The translations under genes were made by a program, and so were the position numbers. From contig CALCLY010000012.1 in NCBI GenBank assembly GCA_937966555.1, positions 100,345-164,344 of the forward strand: a stretch of DNA of 64,000 nt, in the 5' to 3' direction. How positions within the stretch are numbered: position 1 is the stretch's first letter; each line of letters opens with the position of its first letter. The DNA comes from CALCLY01 sp900552775 (GTDB lineage Bacteria > Bacillota > Clostridia > UMGS1883 > UMGS1540). The notes under the pieces were generated by a model, which saw nothing but the letters and a program-made list of their open reading frames with translations, had not been told where the DNA came from and did no database searches. Positions 55,034 through 63,697 of this stretch are shown piece after piece.

Positions 55034-57313
55034 ATGAAAATATGCGATTTCTGCACGGCTGCAAAAATAATACTTGATTTTGTTGCAGTCAGCAAAAGTA
55101 TAAGCCAGCTTGATTTTATGTATGACTTATTCAAGGACTTTATCGAAAGCGACGAAGGCATTGACTTTGATTTCGACAACGGACTTGTGTGCCGCTGGCT
55201 GAACGGAACGGCAAAAATAAGCTCTCGCCTTACAAGCTATTATTCCGCAAACGGAAATATTGAAGCAATGGCGATTGACATTGAACAAAATATTTTGCCC
55301 CTGCTCTACGATAAATTTATGGCGGCAGAGGAACTGTATCATCTTTTGATGAACGATACGACCGTATCGGCAAATCTAAAAAGTGAACTTACAGAAAATT
55401 ATCCCTATAACAATGATATTGACCTTTCAAATTTCATAAGCCGTGTACTCTTATTTACAATGAACAGGACATTTATCAAACACGATGTCAAGACGAAAGA
55501 ATTATTACCAACGGGAACGCTCTCGCCCATTGTGAAAGATTACATCTATGACATTGTACCGAAACCCTGCCGTCATTTCTGCGGACGAGAAACCGACCTT
55601 GAAAATATACACGAATTACTGAAAGAAAACGATAAAATATTTTTAACGGGAGTTGCGGGCATAGGCAAAAGTGAGCTTGCCAAAATGTATGCCGAAAAAT
55701 ATAAAAAAGAATATACAAATATTTTGTATTTACGGTATGGCGGAAACTTAAAACAGATGATTGCAGACTGCGATTTTGCCGACGATACGGAAACCGAAAC
55801 TGACAGCCGTTTTGAAAGGCACAGCCGATTTTTGAAAAGTCTGAAAGAGGACACGCTGATTATCATTGATAATTTTGATATTGTGCCCACACCCGAAAGC
55901 GGTTTTGACGATATTATGCAATACCGCTGCAAAATCCTATTTACAACAAGGTGCAGATTTTCGGAATACACGGAATTTGAGGCTTTGGAAATGCCGAAAA
56001 GTACCCTTATCGGGCTTGCCGAAAAATTTTATGACAAAACCGAACAGAAACTTGAAATTGTAACGCAAATCATTGACGAGGTACACCGTCACACTCTGTC
56101 AGTCGAGCTTGCCGCCCGTCTGCTTGCCTGCGGAATATTAAAGCCGAAAAAACTGCTTACGGAACTGAAAAAATCAAAAAGCATACTGCAAAGCGAGGAC
56201 AAAATAAATATCGTAAAGGACGGCAGAAACCGGAAAGCAACCTATTACGAGCATATCCACAGGCTTATGTATATTGCCGGACTTGACGGCGAGTGCGGCG
56301 AAATATTAAAATGTATGACATTTATTCCCGATGATGGCATAAACCCAAGGCTTTTTGCACGGTGGCTGAACTTAAAAAATCTCAACAGCCTTAACCGGCT
56401 AATAGAATACGGAACGATAAAACGGAATGAATTACACAAAATTGTTCTGCATCCTCTGATAAGGGAAATCACGCTTGACGATAAAAAAACGAGTATTTCA
56501 AACTGCGAAATTTTTATCACCGGCATACATAATCTGTGCCTTATGCACGGAGCAGACCTGCCGTATCACACTACAATGTTTAAGGTGATTGAAAATATAA
56601 TCCTGCTTGCAGAAAAGGACGATACGGACAAATACAAGATATTCATAAAAGACGCATTTGCGTATATGGAAAAGTACGCATATCAAAGCGGAATGAAGCT
56701 GATTATTGCAGAGCTTGAAACAATGGCGCATAACAATGATGACCGTGCTTTGCTTTTTGATTATAAATCGGCGTATGAGCACATCTGTAATCAAAATATA
56801 TCCGCCGCTTTGGAATATGAACTGCAAGCCGTAAATTTATGCGATGAAAATACAAATCCGCACCTTACAGCAAATATTTACGCAAATACGGGCGGCTTGT
56901 ATCACACAAGCGGAAATGTATTCAAGGCAAAAGAATTTATGGAAAAGGCATATTATATTTTAACGGAAAATAACTTGCAGTACACAGCCGACAGTATCGC
57001 TCAAATCTGCAATTATGCCAACCTTGCCGCAAACTTAAGCGAGCCGGAAAAAGCAATAATGGCATTAAAGAAATGCACCGAATACACGGAAGAAAACAGC
57101 GGTATTTATGCGGAGCTTTTATGGAATACAGGTATTATATATTTGCAGATGAACGATAAGGCAAACGCCGTACCGTATTTGAAAAGGGCATTGAATATCT
57201 ATGCCGAAATTTATGAGGACGAGCCGGAGCTTACACAGCGGAAAATATCCGAACTGCAAGACGCTGTTTCCGCATACGGAATCAACGCAGAAAATTTAAT
57301 ATCGGAAAATTAG
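55034..57313 (+). CDS. STAND (NB-ARC-like) ATPase with TPR repeats, 759 aa
   Basis: Residues 1-180 form a helical N-terminal domain with no recognised motif. The nucleotide-binding core has the P-loop LTGVAGIGKSELAKMYAEKY (about 204-223), Walker B TLIIIDNFD (about 274) and the sensor-like KILFTTRCRF (about 298), the pattern of STAND ATPases. A winged-helix-like part is followed by TPR-type helical repeats (about 570-750, such as ANIYANTGGLYHTSGNVFKA, LLWNTGIIYLQMNDKANAVP). Proteins of this type act as sensors that oligomerise on binding a trigger, and many defend against phages. The role here is inferred. It stands alone between inverted repeat triplets. Confidence 0.8.
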   Translation: MKICDFCTAAKIILDFVAVSKSISQLDFMYDLFKDFIESDEGIDFDFDNGLVCRWLNGTAKISSRLTSYYSANGNIEAMAIDIEQNILPLLYDKFMAAEELYHLLMNDTTVSANLKSELTENYPYNNDIDLSNFISRVLLFTMNRTFIKHDVKTKELLPTGTLSPIVKDYIYDIVPKPCRHFCGRETDLENIHELLKENDKIFLTGVAGIGKSELAKMYAEKYKKEYTNILYLRYGGNLKQMIADCDFADDTETETDSRFERHSRFLKSLKEDTLIIIDNFDIVPTPESGFDDIMQYRCKILFTTRCRFSEYTEFEALEMPKSTLIGLAEKFYDKTEQKLEIVTQIIDEVHRHTLSVELAARLLACGILKPKKLLTELKKSKSILQSEDKINIVKDGRNRKATYYEHIHRLMYIAGLDGECGEILKCMTFIPDDGINPRLFARWLNLKNLNSLNRLIEYGTIKRNELHKIVLHPLIREITLDDKKTSISNCEIFITGIHNLCLMHGADLPYHTTMFKVIENIILLAEKDDTDKYKIFIKDAFAYMEKYAYQSGMKLIIAELETMAHNNDDRALLFDYKSAYEHICNQNISAALEYELQAVNLCDENTNPHLTANIYANTGGLYHTSGNVFKAKEFMEKAYYILTENNLQYTADSIAQICNYANLAANLSEPEKAIMALKKCTEYTEENSGIYAELLWNTGIIYLQMNDKANAVPYLKRALNIYAEIYEDEPELTQRKISELQDAVSAYGINAENLISEN

Positions 57314-57340
57314 TCAATTTACGCTCAATTTGCACTCAAT
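57308..57340 (-). repeat. 11-bp repeat, three copies, inverted (locus 3)
   Basis: On the - strand: ATTGAGTGCAA, ATTGAGCGTAA, ATTGACTAATT. The last unit covers the final bases of the STAND gene. Orientation is opposite to locus 2, so the two triplets flank the gene as inverted repeats about 2.3 kb apart. Confidence 0.85.
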
Positions 57341-57348
57341 GTAAAACG

Positions 57349-57401
57349 GCCTCTTTTCCTGTAAACTGAAATTACAGTTTGCAGAGAAAGGAGGCTTTTT
57401 T
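57349..57401 (+). promoter_or_regulatory. Long hairpin with T-run that buries the tnpW ribosome site
   Basis: The left arm GCCTCTTTTCCTGTAAACTG (57349-57368) pairs with CAGTTTGCAGAGAAAGGAGGC (57375-57395) with two G-U pairs and one bulge, then TTTTTT. It looks like a terminator of the STAND gene. The right arm also contains AAAGGAGG, the only ribosome site for tnpW, whose ATG follows the T-run directly. Confidence 0.75.
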
Positions 57402-57572
57402 ATGTTCAATAATAAACCGAGAGCAGCGCCTATCGGAAACGCATACCGCAGAAAATGCGGCAAGGTTACATTTATTGTTTCGTCATTCGGAAATCCCGAT
57501 ACGAAACAAACGGCAGACGATTTGATTTTATCAATGCTGAAAAACAAGGTAAAGGAGCGAAAAGCAGTATGA
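57402..57572 (+). CDS. TnpW family transposon protein, 56 aa
   Basis: The product has KCGKVTFIVSSFGNPDTKQT then ADDLILSMLKNKVKE, the pattern of TnpW-type small proteins first named in Tn4451 and found beside mobilisation genes. The function is not known. Its ribosome site is AAAGGAGG at 57386-57393, inside a stem. The stop overlaps the next start (ATGA). Confidence 0.75.
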   Translation: MFNNKPRAAPIGNAYRRKCGKVTFIVSSFGNPDTKQTADDLILSMLKNKVKERKAV

Positions 57573-57778
57573 CAGAGGACGAGAAAAAATTATTGCAGGG
57601 AAAGCACAGATTAGAGGAAGCGCTGGCGCGTGACAGAGTAAAGGAACGCAAAGCGAGAACGCACAGGCTTATCGTTGAGGGTGCGGCTTTGGAAAAGGTT
57701 TTACCCGAAATAAAAACGGTAGAAACCGATAATCTGGAAGAATTTTTGCATCGGCACTTCACTGAAAATCTGATGTAA
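57569..57778 (+). CDS. DUF3847 family protein, 69 aa
   Basis: The start ATG 57569 overlaps the tnpW stop by four bases; AAAGGAG lies upstream. The product is a charged helical protein (EKKLLQGKHRLEEALARDRV, KERKARTHRLIVEGAALE) with a C-terminal EEFLHRHF. DUF3847 proteins usually lie just upstream of MobA/MobL relaxases and may be relaxosome accessory factors; that role is inferred from position. Confidence 0.8.
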   Translation: MTEDEKKLLQGKHRLEEALARDRVKERKARTHRLIVEGAALEKVLPEIKTVETDNLEEFLHRHFTENLM

Positions 57779-57792
57779 AAACAACTTATTTT

Positions 57793-57905
57793 AAGGGGAT
57801 TTCCGCATAGAAGTCCCCCTTAATTTCCCCATAAGGGCGCGCTTACTCACCACTTGACCGCAGGTCAAGCGGTGGTACTTGCCGCTGGCAAGCCGTGCGC
57901 TCTTG
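57793..57905 (-). other. oriT with RSF1010-like nic site
   Basis: On the - strand TAAGCGCGCCCT (57845-57834) differs in one base from the RSF1010 nic region TAAGTGCGCCCT. On its 5' side, seven bases away, is a hairpin CTTGACC/GGTCAAG (57853-57869), the geometry of MobQ-type oriTs. A further hairpin CTTGCC/GGCAAG (57878-57892) and one on the other side, AAGGGGA/TCCCCCTT (57793-57821), flank it. The - strand would be transferred, with the relaxase gene entering last. The MobA/MobL relaxase gene is 400 bp away. Confidence 0.75.
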
Positions 57906-58250
57906 CAGAGGGCTCGTCAAATTCGTTCTACTCATTTGCCGTAAATTCCGACGGTTTTGTAATTTTACAAAACAATGCACCGATAAAAAACGTGCATATC
58001 GGTATTTCATACCTTGTCGGAATTTTGATAAAACCTATCGCTGATAGCTTTTATCTCAAATGTGCGTTATCTGTCATACATCTTCCGCCCACTTTCTTTT
58101 TGAAAAAAAGAAACAAAAATGTCACGCAACAGGACGGATTTTATCAGGTAAAATCAAGCGTTTTCGGGCTTACTTTCACAGAGGTAATATATAACCCTTA
58201 AAGTCCCCGAAAACAGCTGTCTATTGCGTGACGGAAAGGAGCAATCCGCT
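57906..58250 (+). other. Gene-free stretch between oriT and relaxase gene
   Basis: A 115-codon frame crosses oriT and this stretch, but it has no ribosome site and no recognisable protein. I see only AAAGGAG (58235-58241) for the relaxase. Confidence 0.4.
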
Positions 58251-59939
58251 ATGGCGATTTACCATTTGGAAGCAAAGGTCATTTCAAGGAGTGTCGGCAG
58301 AAGCGCCGTTGCCGCTGCCGCATATATGAGCTGTTCCAAGATTTTCAACGATTATGACGGTGTGCAGCACGATTATACGAGAAAGCACGGGCTTATATAT
58401 GAACAAGTGCTGCTGCCGCCGCAAGCTCCGTCGGAATGGCAAGACCGAAGCGTGTTATGGAACGCCGTTGAAGAAGCGGAAAAAACAAAGGACAGCAGAC
58501 TCGCACGGGAATTTGTTGTTGCCTTGCCTGTTGAGCTGAGCAGAGAGCAAAATATATCCTTAATAGCCGAATATGTAAAGGAAAATTTTGTAGCAGACGG
58601 AATGTGCGCCGATTTCTGTATTCACGATACGGACGGACATAACCCACACGCACATATTATGCTGACCGTTCGACCGCTTGACAAAAACGGCAAGTGGCAG
58701 AGCAAAACCGAAAAAGAATATTTGTGCGTTAAAAACGGCGAAGAAAAAGGTTTTACATCAGCCGAGTTTAAGGCGGCACAGGCTGACGGCTGGGAAAAAC
58801 AATATCAGTATTTTGTCGGCAAAAAGAAAGTATATATGCCGCCGTCACAAGCGGAGGGGTTAGAGCGTGTTTCAAAATATCCGAAAAGCACACGCTACGG
58901 CAGACAAAATCCCATAACGGAGCGTTGGAACAGCGAGGAGCAGTTGCAGATATGGCGAAAAAATTGGGCTGGTATTTCAAATAAATATCTTGAACTTGCA
59001 AAATCCGAAAGCCGTATCGACCACCGAAGTCATAAGGCAAGGGGCATTGATGAGCAGCCGACAATTTATGAGGGAATTTCCGCAAGGATAATTGAGAAAA
59101 AAGGCGGTGTTTCCGAACGGTGCGAATTAAATCGGCAGATTAAAGAGGACAACCGTATTTTGCGTGAAATTAAAAAACGGATAAAAAAGCTGACGGAGGC
59201 AGTCAAGCACACTCTGCCTGCCGTTGCGGAAACGCTTGAAAAATTACGCAGTACAATGATTCATTGTCGGTATGTCATAAATTTTGCGGATAAGTGGAAA
59301 ACCGCAAAGACAGCAGAAGCCGCAAGGCTGAAAATTCACTGCGATGATTATTCTGAAATCATCGCTGAATTAAAATCAAAAATCAGCGAGCGCAAGCAGA
59401 AACAGGACGAAAAGGCAAAAACGCCGCCGATTAAGATTTTCAGGCATAAGGAATTAACGCAAGCTGTCAATGAACTGTCGGAGCAAATTGAGGAATTGCG
59501 TACAAGGAAAAATACAATTTTAACAAACCTCAATACAAAGGATATTCAGACGGTCAAGACTAAACTAAACGATATTCAAAAAGCCGTTCCCGTTATGGAA
59601 AGACACTCAAACGAGAGTAAAACAAGACTTGACAGCGCTCAAAAGGAATATGCCGAGTTAAAGGAACAGGCACAGGAATTTGATACGGAAGAATTACAAG
59701 ATTTGCGTTATGACATAAGACCACAGGCTGAAAGTGAAACAATATCCGAGCTGCAAAAAATTTACGGCGGCTCATTTGTTCGGAATATTTATGATACCGC
59801 AAAATCCGAAACAGATAAAGCCATAGGCGAAGCGGACAGGTATTCCGTACGCAAACGGCTTGAAAATTACAGGAACAAGAAAAGTGTGCAAAAATCCGAA
59901 AATATTCGCCGTAAACAGGAAAAAGAAAATGAACGGTAG
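58251..59939 (+). CDS. MobA/MobL (MobQ) family relaxase, 562 aa
   Basis: The start ATG 58251 has AAAGGAG nine bases upstream; the earlier GTG 58224 is not supported. The relaxase domain (about 1-250) begins MAIYHLEAKVISRSVGRSAV, with the likely nucleophile Tyr25 in AAAAYMSCSK, and the metal site HDTDGHNPHAHIMLTVRPL. The remaining 310 residues are largely coiled coil, rich in Lys and Glu. It nicks oriT and stays bound to the DNA. It is the last gene of the mobilisation module, and its family matches the RSF1010-like nic site upstream. Confidence 0.92.
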   Translation: MAIYHLEAKVISRSVGRSAVAAAAYMSCSKIFNDYDGVQHDYTRKHGLIYEQVLLPPQAPSEWQDRSVLWNAVEEAEKTKDSRLAREFVVALPVELSREQNISLIAEYVKENFVADGMCADFCIHDTDGHNPHAHIMLTVRPLDKNGKWQSKTEKEYLCVKNGEEKGFTSAEFKAAQADGWEKQYQYFVGKKKVYMPPSQAEGLERVSKYPKSTRYGRQNPITERWNSEEQLQIWRKNWAGISNKYLELAKSESRIDHRSHKARGIDEQPTIYEGISARIIEKKGGVSERCELNRQIKEDNRILREIKKRIKKLTEAVKHTLPAVAETLEKLRSTMIHCRYVINFADKWKTAKTAEAARLKIHCDDYSEIIAELKSKISERKQKQDEKAKTPPIKIFRHKELTQAVNELSEQIEELRTRKNTILTNLNTKDIQTVKTKLNDIQKAVPVMERHSNESKTRLDSAQKEYAELKEQAQEFDTEELQDLRYDIRPQAESETISELQKIYGGSFVRNIYDTAKSETDKAIGEADRYSVRKRLENYRNKKSVQKSENIRRKQEKENER

Positions 59940-60153
59940 ATGTAAAGGACAAGGCACAATTGAGCAAGGTAATACCCTAACCCAAAACCGCCCCGGAAAT
60001 GACTTCTATTTGCTCAATTCGCAAAAAAATTCAAGTCAAGACTTGGGTGCGAGAAGTTGAAAATCTTGTTTTGATATGGGTAATGTGTTTATATATTCCG
60101 AACAGTTTTATGTGTCAAGACTTAGTTAAAATTTATAAATTCATTAAAAAGGA

Positions 60154-60212
60154 TTGACAAATGTAGCTGACTATGCTATACTGATTACAGTAGCTACGAG
60201 TGTAATTACACT
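60154..60212 (+). promoter_or_regulatory. Promoter and BlaI-type operator
   Basis: TTGACA (60154-60159) and TATACT (60177-60182) are 17 bp apart. A perfect 14-bp palindrome AGTGTAATTACACT (60199-60212) lies just downstream, with a further ATTACA/TGTAAT pair across 60184-60206. This is the TACA/TGTA style of BlaI/MecI operators, so the repressor probably controls its own operon. Confidence 0.85.
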
Positions 60213-60249
60213 TAACAAAAATCTTATGACGCATAAGGGGGCATTTTAT

Positions 60250-60621
60250 ATGTCAAATGCAAAACACACAATTACCGATTCGGAATACAGTATTATGAAA
60301 ATTTTGTGGAACTCGGAAAAGAAAATGACGGTATCCGATGTTGTCAGGGCTCTTGACGGAAACGACTGGACGCCGTCTACCGTTTCTACATTTTTGCAGA
60401 GATTACTAAAAAAGAATGTTGTATCTTGTGAAAAAAAGGGAAACACAAATTTATATTATCCGATTTTGAAACAAAATGATTATGATATGAGCGAAACCGA
60501 GAGCTTTTTATCGAAGATATATAAAGGCTCGGTTAAAAATCTTGTTGCGGCACTCTATGAGAACAAAAAGCTTTCCAAAGAGGATATGTCGGAGCTTAAA
60601 AGTATGTTTGATTTGGAGTGA
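60250..60621 (+). CDS. BlaI/MecI/CopY family repressor
   Basis: The start ATG 60250 has AAGGGGG eight bases upstream; a longer frame from 60154 runs through the promoter. The 123-aa winged-helix protein has ITDSEYSIMKILWNSEKKMT, DWTPSTVSTFLQRLLKKN (recognition helix) and a C-terminal dimer part (LVAALYENKKLSKEDM). These repressors leave DNA when cleaved by the partner BlaR1/MecR1-type protease. The M56 gene follows directly. Confidence 0.92.
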   Translation: MSNAKHTITDSEYSIMKILWNSEKKMTVSDVVRALDGNDWTPSTVSTFLQRLLKKNVVSCEKKGNTNLYYPILKQNDYDMSETESFLSKIYKGSVKNLVAALYENKKLSKEDMSELKSMFDLE

Positions 60622-60626
60622 TAAAT

Positions 60627-61463
60627 TTGTACGACATTTTCAAAACAGTGCTTATATTAAGCCTGTTCGGGTTCGGGATAACGGCGCTGCTTTTACTCTT
60701 AAAGCCCATTACCGCAAAAAGGCTGCCGGCGAGGTGGCAATACTGCGTATGGGTTGCCCTGCTGATTTCTATGGTATTACCGGCATACAAGCTGATACCG
60801 AAAAAAGAGGCTCAAAAACTTTCAATAGTGCCGCAAAATCAAACGGTGCAGACGCAAACACAGCCGCAGGAGGAAATCAGTCCCGATACGGTTGTAACCT
60901 ATGACACACCGATTGAATATCGGGAGGTTAATCTATCGCCCAAAATTCAAATACGGCTCTTTGACATTATCGCATATATATGGGGCGCAGGCGTTCTCAT
61001 ATTTTTGCTTGTTGTCATTATAAGCTATTTCAGGTTTTTGTGCCGCAAAAGCAAAAATTCGGTTAAGATTTCCGACAACAAGATATTTTCGGAAGTAAAA
61101 AAGGAACTTAAAATTAAAAAGCATATCAGACTGAAAGCGTCATCAGATATAGGCTCGCCTATGCTTGTGGGGGTATTGTTCCCGACAGTGTATATTCCCT
61201 GTCTGGAAATTCCCGACGATAATATGCGTATGGTGCTTTTGCACGAGCTGACGCATTATAAGCGAAAGGATTTGCTCATAAAATGGTTTGCAATTTTGGT
61301 AAATGCCGTTCACTGGTTCAATCCGCTTTGCTATCTTGCCTGTGCCGCTTTGAGCGAAGCGTGTGAGGTGTCGTGCGATATGTCGGCGACAAAAAATATG
61401 TGCGAAGATGAACAAAAGTTATATATGCAGACAATTCTTAATTTAGCCACAGAAAGGAGCTAA
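60627..61463 (+). CDS. M56 (BlaR1-type) membrane metalloprotease
   Basis: The start is TTG 60627, with GGAG eight bases upstream; GTG 60618 overlaps the blaI stop and has no spacing. The 278-aa protein has three membrane helices (about 7-28, 37-56 and 110-135). The zinc site is LLHELTHYKRKDLL (HExxH, about 210) with a third ligand in SEACEVSCD (about 250). It lacks the fourth helix and the outer sensor domain, which appear on the next gene. It probably cleaves the BlaI-like repressor in response to a wall signal. Confidence 0.88.
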   Translation: MYDIFKTVLILSLFGFGITALLLLLKPITAKRLPARWQYCVWVALLISMVLPAYKLIPKKEAQKLSIVPQNQTVQTQTQPQEEISPDTVVTYDTPIEYREVNLSPKIQIRLFDIIAYIWGAGVLIFLLVVIISYFRFLCRKSKNSVKISDNKIFSEVKKELKIKKHIRLKASSDIGSPMLVGVLFPTVYIPCLEIPDDNMRMVLLHELTHYKRKDLLIKWFAILVNAVHWFNPLCYLACAALSEACEVSCDMSATKNMCEDEQKLYMQTILNLATERS

Positions 61464-61467
61464 AAAA

Positions 61468-62595
61468 ATGTTTGAAAATTTATACACAACTAAAATGAGT
61501 GCAAACAAAAAGACATTGCAGAATAGGTTTGCAAAAATCCGCAGGGGAAGCGGTCGGATTTCAAAGATTATGGCGGCGGTAATGTCGATTGCAATAGCCG
61601 TTACAATGCTCGGTGCAACTATCGTTATGGCGGCGGTCGGCTCTGACGGCTTGGAGCATTTTACAAAAAACGAAATTTATTATAGGGACGGAATGCAATT
61701 TACAATCAATGTTCAAAACAAGTATGTTCCCGATTGGCTAAAAAACAACATTGCAGCAGAAGATGGCAATATTAAATGCACACTTTCCAGATATGAGATG
61801 AGGGAAGCTTCTTCGGGAATTATTCGCAATGTAAACACATTGGGCTTTGTTGGAGGCAAGGGACAGCAAAAATTAGCGTGGTTGGACGGATATAGTATCG
61901 GTTCAGAGATTCATAAACAACTTGACTCTGATAAATATACAGGGTTACAGTTTTTAGGCTGTAAAGACCATAATCCGTTAAGCACAAGTATAGGATATAA
62001 TTTATACAAAAAGTTAGGGGTTGAACCTACTGACTATGAGTGTACGGCTGCCATATATTTTACATTAAATACAGATAACAGTCTTAAAAACGTATTTATC
62101 GGTTTTCCTATGGAAAGGACTTTGAATGAGGATTTAACGTACACCGATACCGGCGAAAGTATGGATTGGCCTGTTGCACAAAATCTTGAAATTATAGGCA
62201 ATATAGAGGAGTATATAGATGATGAATCTAAAATGATGCGTTACAACGGATATTTCGCTTCTTTTGAAACAAATTATGAAAACCTTGATGTTGAGGGGTA
62301 CAATATCAAAATAATCAGCGCCGATGGAAACAAAATAACCGTAAATTGCAGCGTGGCCGCCAACAACGCAGAGTGCACGGACATTCTTGTTTTTGACGAT
62401 AAACACAATATTGTTGCACAGGACTTATGGGTATCAAAAAATCACTCCGCAGGCGAACTTAAAAATTATGATGTGTTTCCAATAAAGGGCAAATCATTTG
62501 AAAAAGGTAAAAAATATAGCGTACAGTTATCATTCCACGAACACGATTTTGATAATTTTTTATACCGCTGGCAAGAGTATGTAACGATTCAATAA
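61468..62595 (+). CDS. Membrane-anchored sensor-like protein, split-off part of BlaR1/M56
   Basis: A 375-aa protein with a basic start (FENLYTTKMSANKKTLQNRF, AKIRRGSGRIS), one membrane helix (about 34-56) and an outside domain of 315 residues. The start motif is what follows the protease domain inside one-piece M56 proteins. Here it has its own AAAGGAG and ATG, four bases after the M56 stop, in another frame. The outer domain has no penicillin-binding Ser-x-x-Lys pattern that I can see, so the ligand is probably not a beta-lactam. It is inferred to signal to the protease. Confidence 0.65.
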   Translation: MFENLYTTKMSANKKTLQNRFAKIRRGSGRISKIMAAVMSIAIAVTMLGATIVMAAVGSDGLEHFTKNEIYYRDGMQFTINVQNKYVPDWLKNNIAAEDGNIKCTLSRYEMREASSGIIRNVNTLGFVGGKGQQKLAWLDGYSIGSEIHKQLDSDKYTGLQFLGCKDHNPLSTSIGYNLYKKLGVEPTDYECTAAIYFTLNTDNSLKNVFIGFPMERTLNEDLTYTDTGESMDWPVAQNLEIIGNIEEYIDDESKMMRYNGYFASFETNYENLDVEGYNIKIISADGNKITVNCSVAANNAECTDILVFDDKHNIVAQDLWVSKNHSAGELKNYDVFPIKGKSFEKGKKYSVQLSFHEHDFDNFLYRWQEYVTIQ

Positions 62596-62611
62596 GAGGA
62601 GGTTTTACAAG

Positions 62612-63682
62612 ATGAAAAAAATAATATTCAGCCTGTTGTGTATAATGATGCTGTGTTCTACGGTTACATTTGCGGCAGAAACCGAAACAGTCGGCGGAAC
62701 AATCACGCTGACACAGTTTTTGGGCGTGAGCCGTGAAGATGTCAAAAGTGTTGCAATAACAACTAACGCTAAAACAGATTATGTGGATAAAAACGCTTTT
62801 TATGATATAAGCGACGGTCTTATGCTCACCTCGGCTTTTGAGCCGGAGTTAATCACAACAGATGGTACATATATAACAGTCGAAAAAACAGACGGAAGTT
62901 TTTCGTATGCGTTTATAGGACAAAGCGGCGGCGTTGACCGATACAGCGCTTTAATGAGCAGAATGCCGTACGCACTCTATACGACAGAAAATCCGTCAGC
63001 GTTTATGTCGCTGATTAACAGCAGTAACGACACGGATTTCAATGATATTAAAAATCACTGGGCAAAAGATACAATAGAAAAATGGAAAGACAAAGGCGTT
63101 ATATCCGGTTATCCTGACGGAACTTTCAAGCCCGATAATCCCGTAACTCGTGCAGAGCTTGCAAAAATACTTACATTGGCATTTGACCTGCAAGAAAGAA
63201 GCCCGCTCGGCTATGAAGATGTTAAATCGGAAAATTGGTATTATTCGTATTTGGAGCGCTGCGCAAAATATATTCCTGTTTATCCGCTTCCCGTATCTTA
63301 CGAAACAAATACTCCATATCAAGAAGTGACCGAAAAAGGCTTAAACTATTATTTGCCCGAAACACCGGCTATGCGTATACACGTTGCGGAAGCGTTGGTT
63401 GAAATTAAAAAGGATAAAGAACAAATAAATACGGAGCTTCCGTCAATACAGGATATACAAGCCGATGTGACGGCTGCGTTCAAAGATGATGATTATGAAA
63501 ATCTTTACGCAATGCATTGCACAATTCCCGAAAATGTAACAAGAATGTTTGAATATACCTACCTTGCAAATAAACTTGGTATTATGCAAGGCGACTCTAA
63601 CGGATATTTTCGTCCATATGACAGCGTAACAAGGGCAGAGCTTATTACTATGCTTGACAGAATGACATCAACAGCGGATTGA
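62612..63682 (+). CDS. Secreted SLH-domain protein, 356 aa
   Basis: A signal peptide is present (MKKIIFSLLCIMMLCSTVTF, cleavage near AAET). An N-terminal domain of about 120 residues is not recognised. Three SLH repeats follow (NDIKNHWAKDTIEKW with ISGYPDGTFKPDNPVTRAEL; YEDVKSENWYYSYL; MQGDSNGYFRPYDSVTRAEL). It is 16 bp after the sensor-like gene, with AGAGGAGG, so it belongs to the BlaI-controlled operon and may be its output. Confidence 0.85.
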   Translation: MKKIIFSLLCIMMLCSTVTFAAETETVGGTITLTQFLGVSREDVKSVAITTNAKTDYVDKNAFYDISDGLMLTSAFEPELITTDGTYITVEKTDGSFSYAFIGQSGGVDRYSALMSRMPYALYTTENPSAFMSLINSSNDTDFNDIKNHWAKDTIEKWKDKGVISGYPDGTFKPDNPVTRAELAKILTLAFDLQERSPLGYEDVKSENWYYSYLERCAKYIPVYPLPVSYETNTPYQEVTEKGLNYYLPETPAMRIHVAEALVEIKKDKEQINTELPSIQDIQADVTAAFKDDDYENLYAMHCTIPENVTRMFEYTYLANKLGIMQGDSNGYFRPYDSVTRAELITMLDRMTSTAD

Positions 63683-63697
63683 GGAATTTTATTTGCT

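Noticed and set aside
57854..58201. A 115-codon open frame between the DUF3847 gene and the relaxase
   Set aside because: It runs through the oriT hairpins, has no ribosome site and no recognisable protein texture. The sequence is better explained by oriT.
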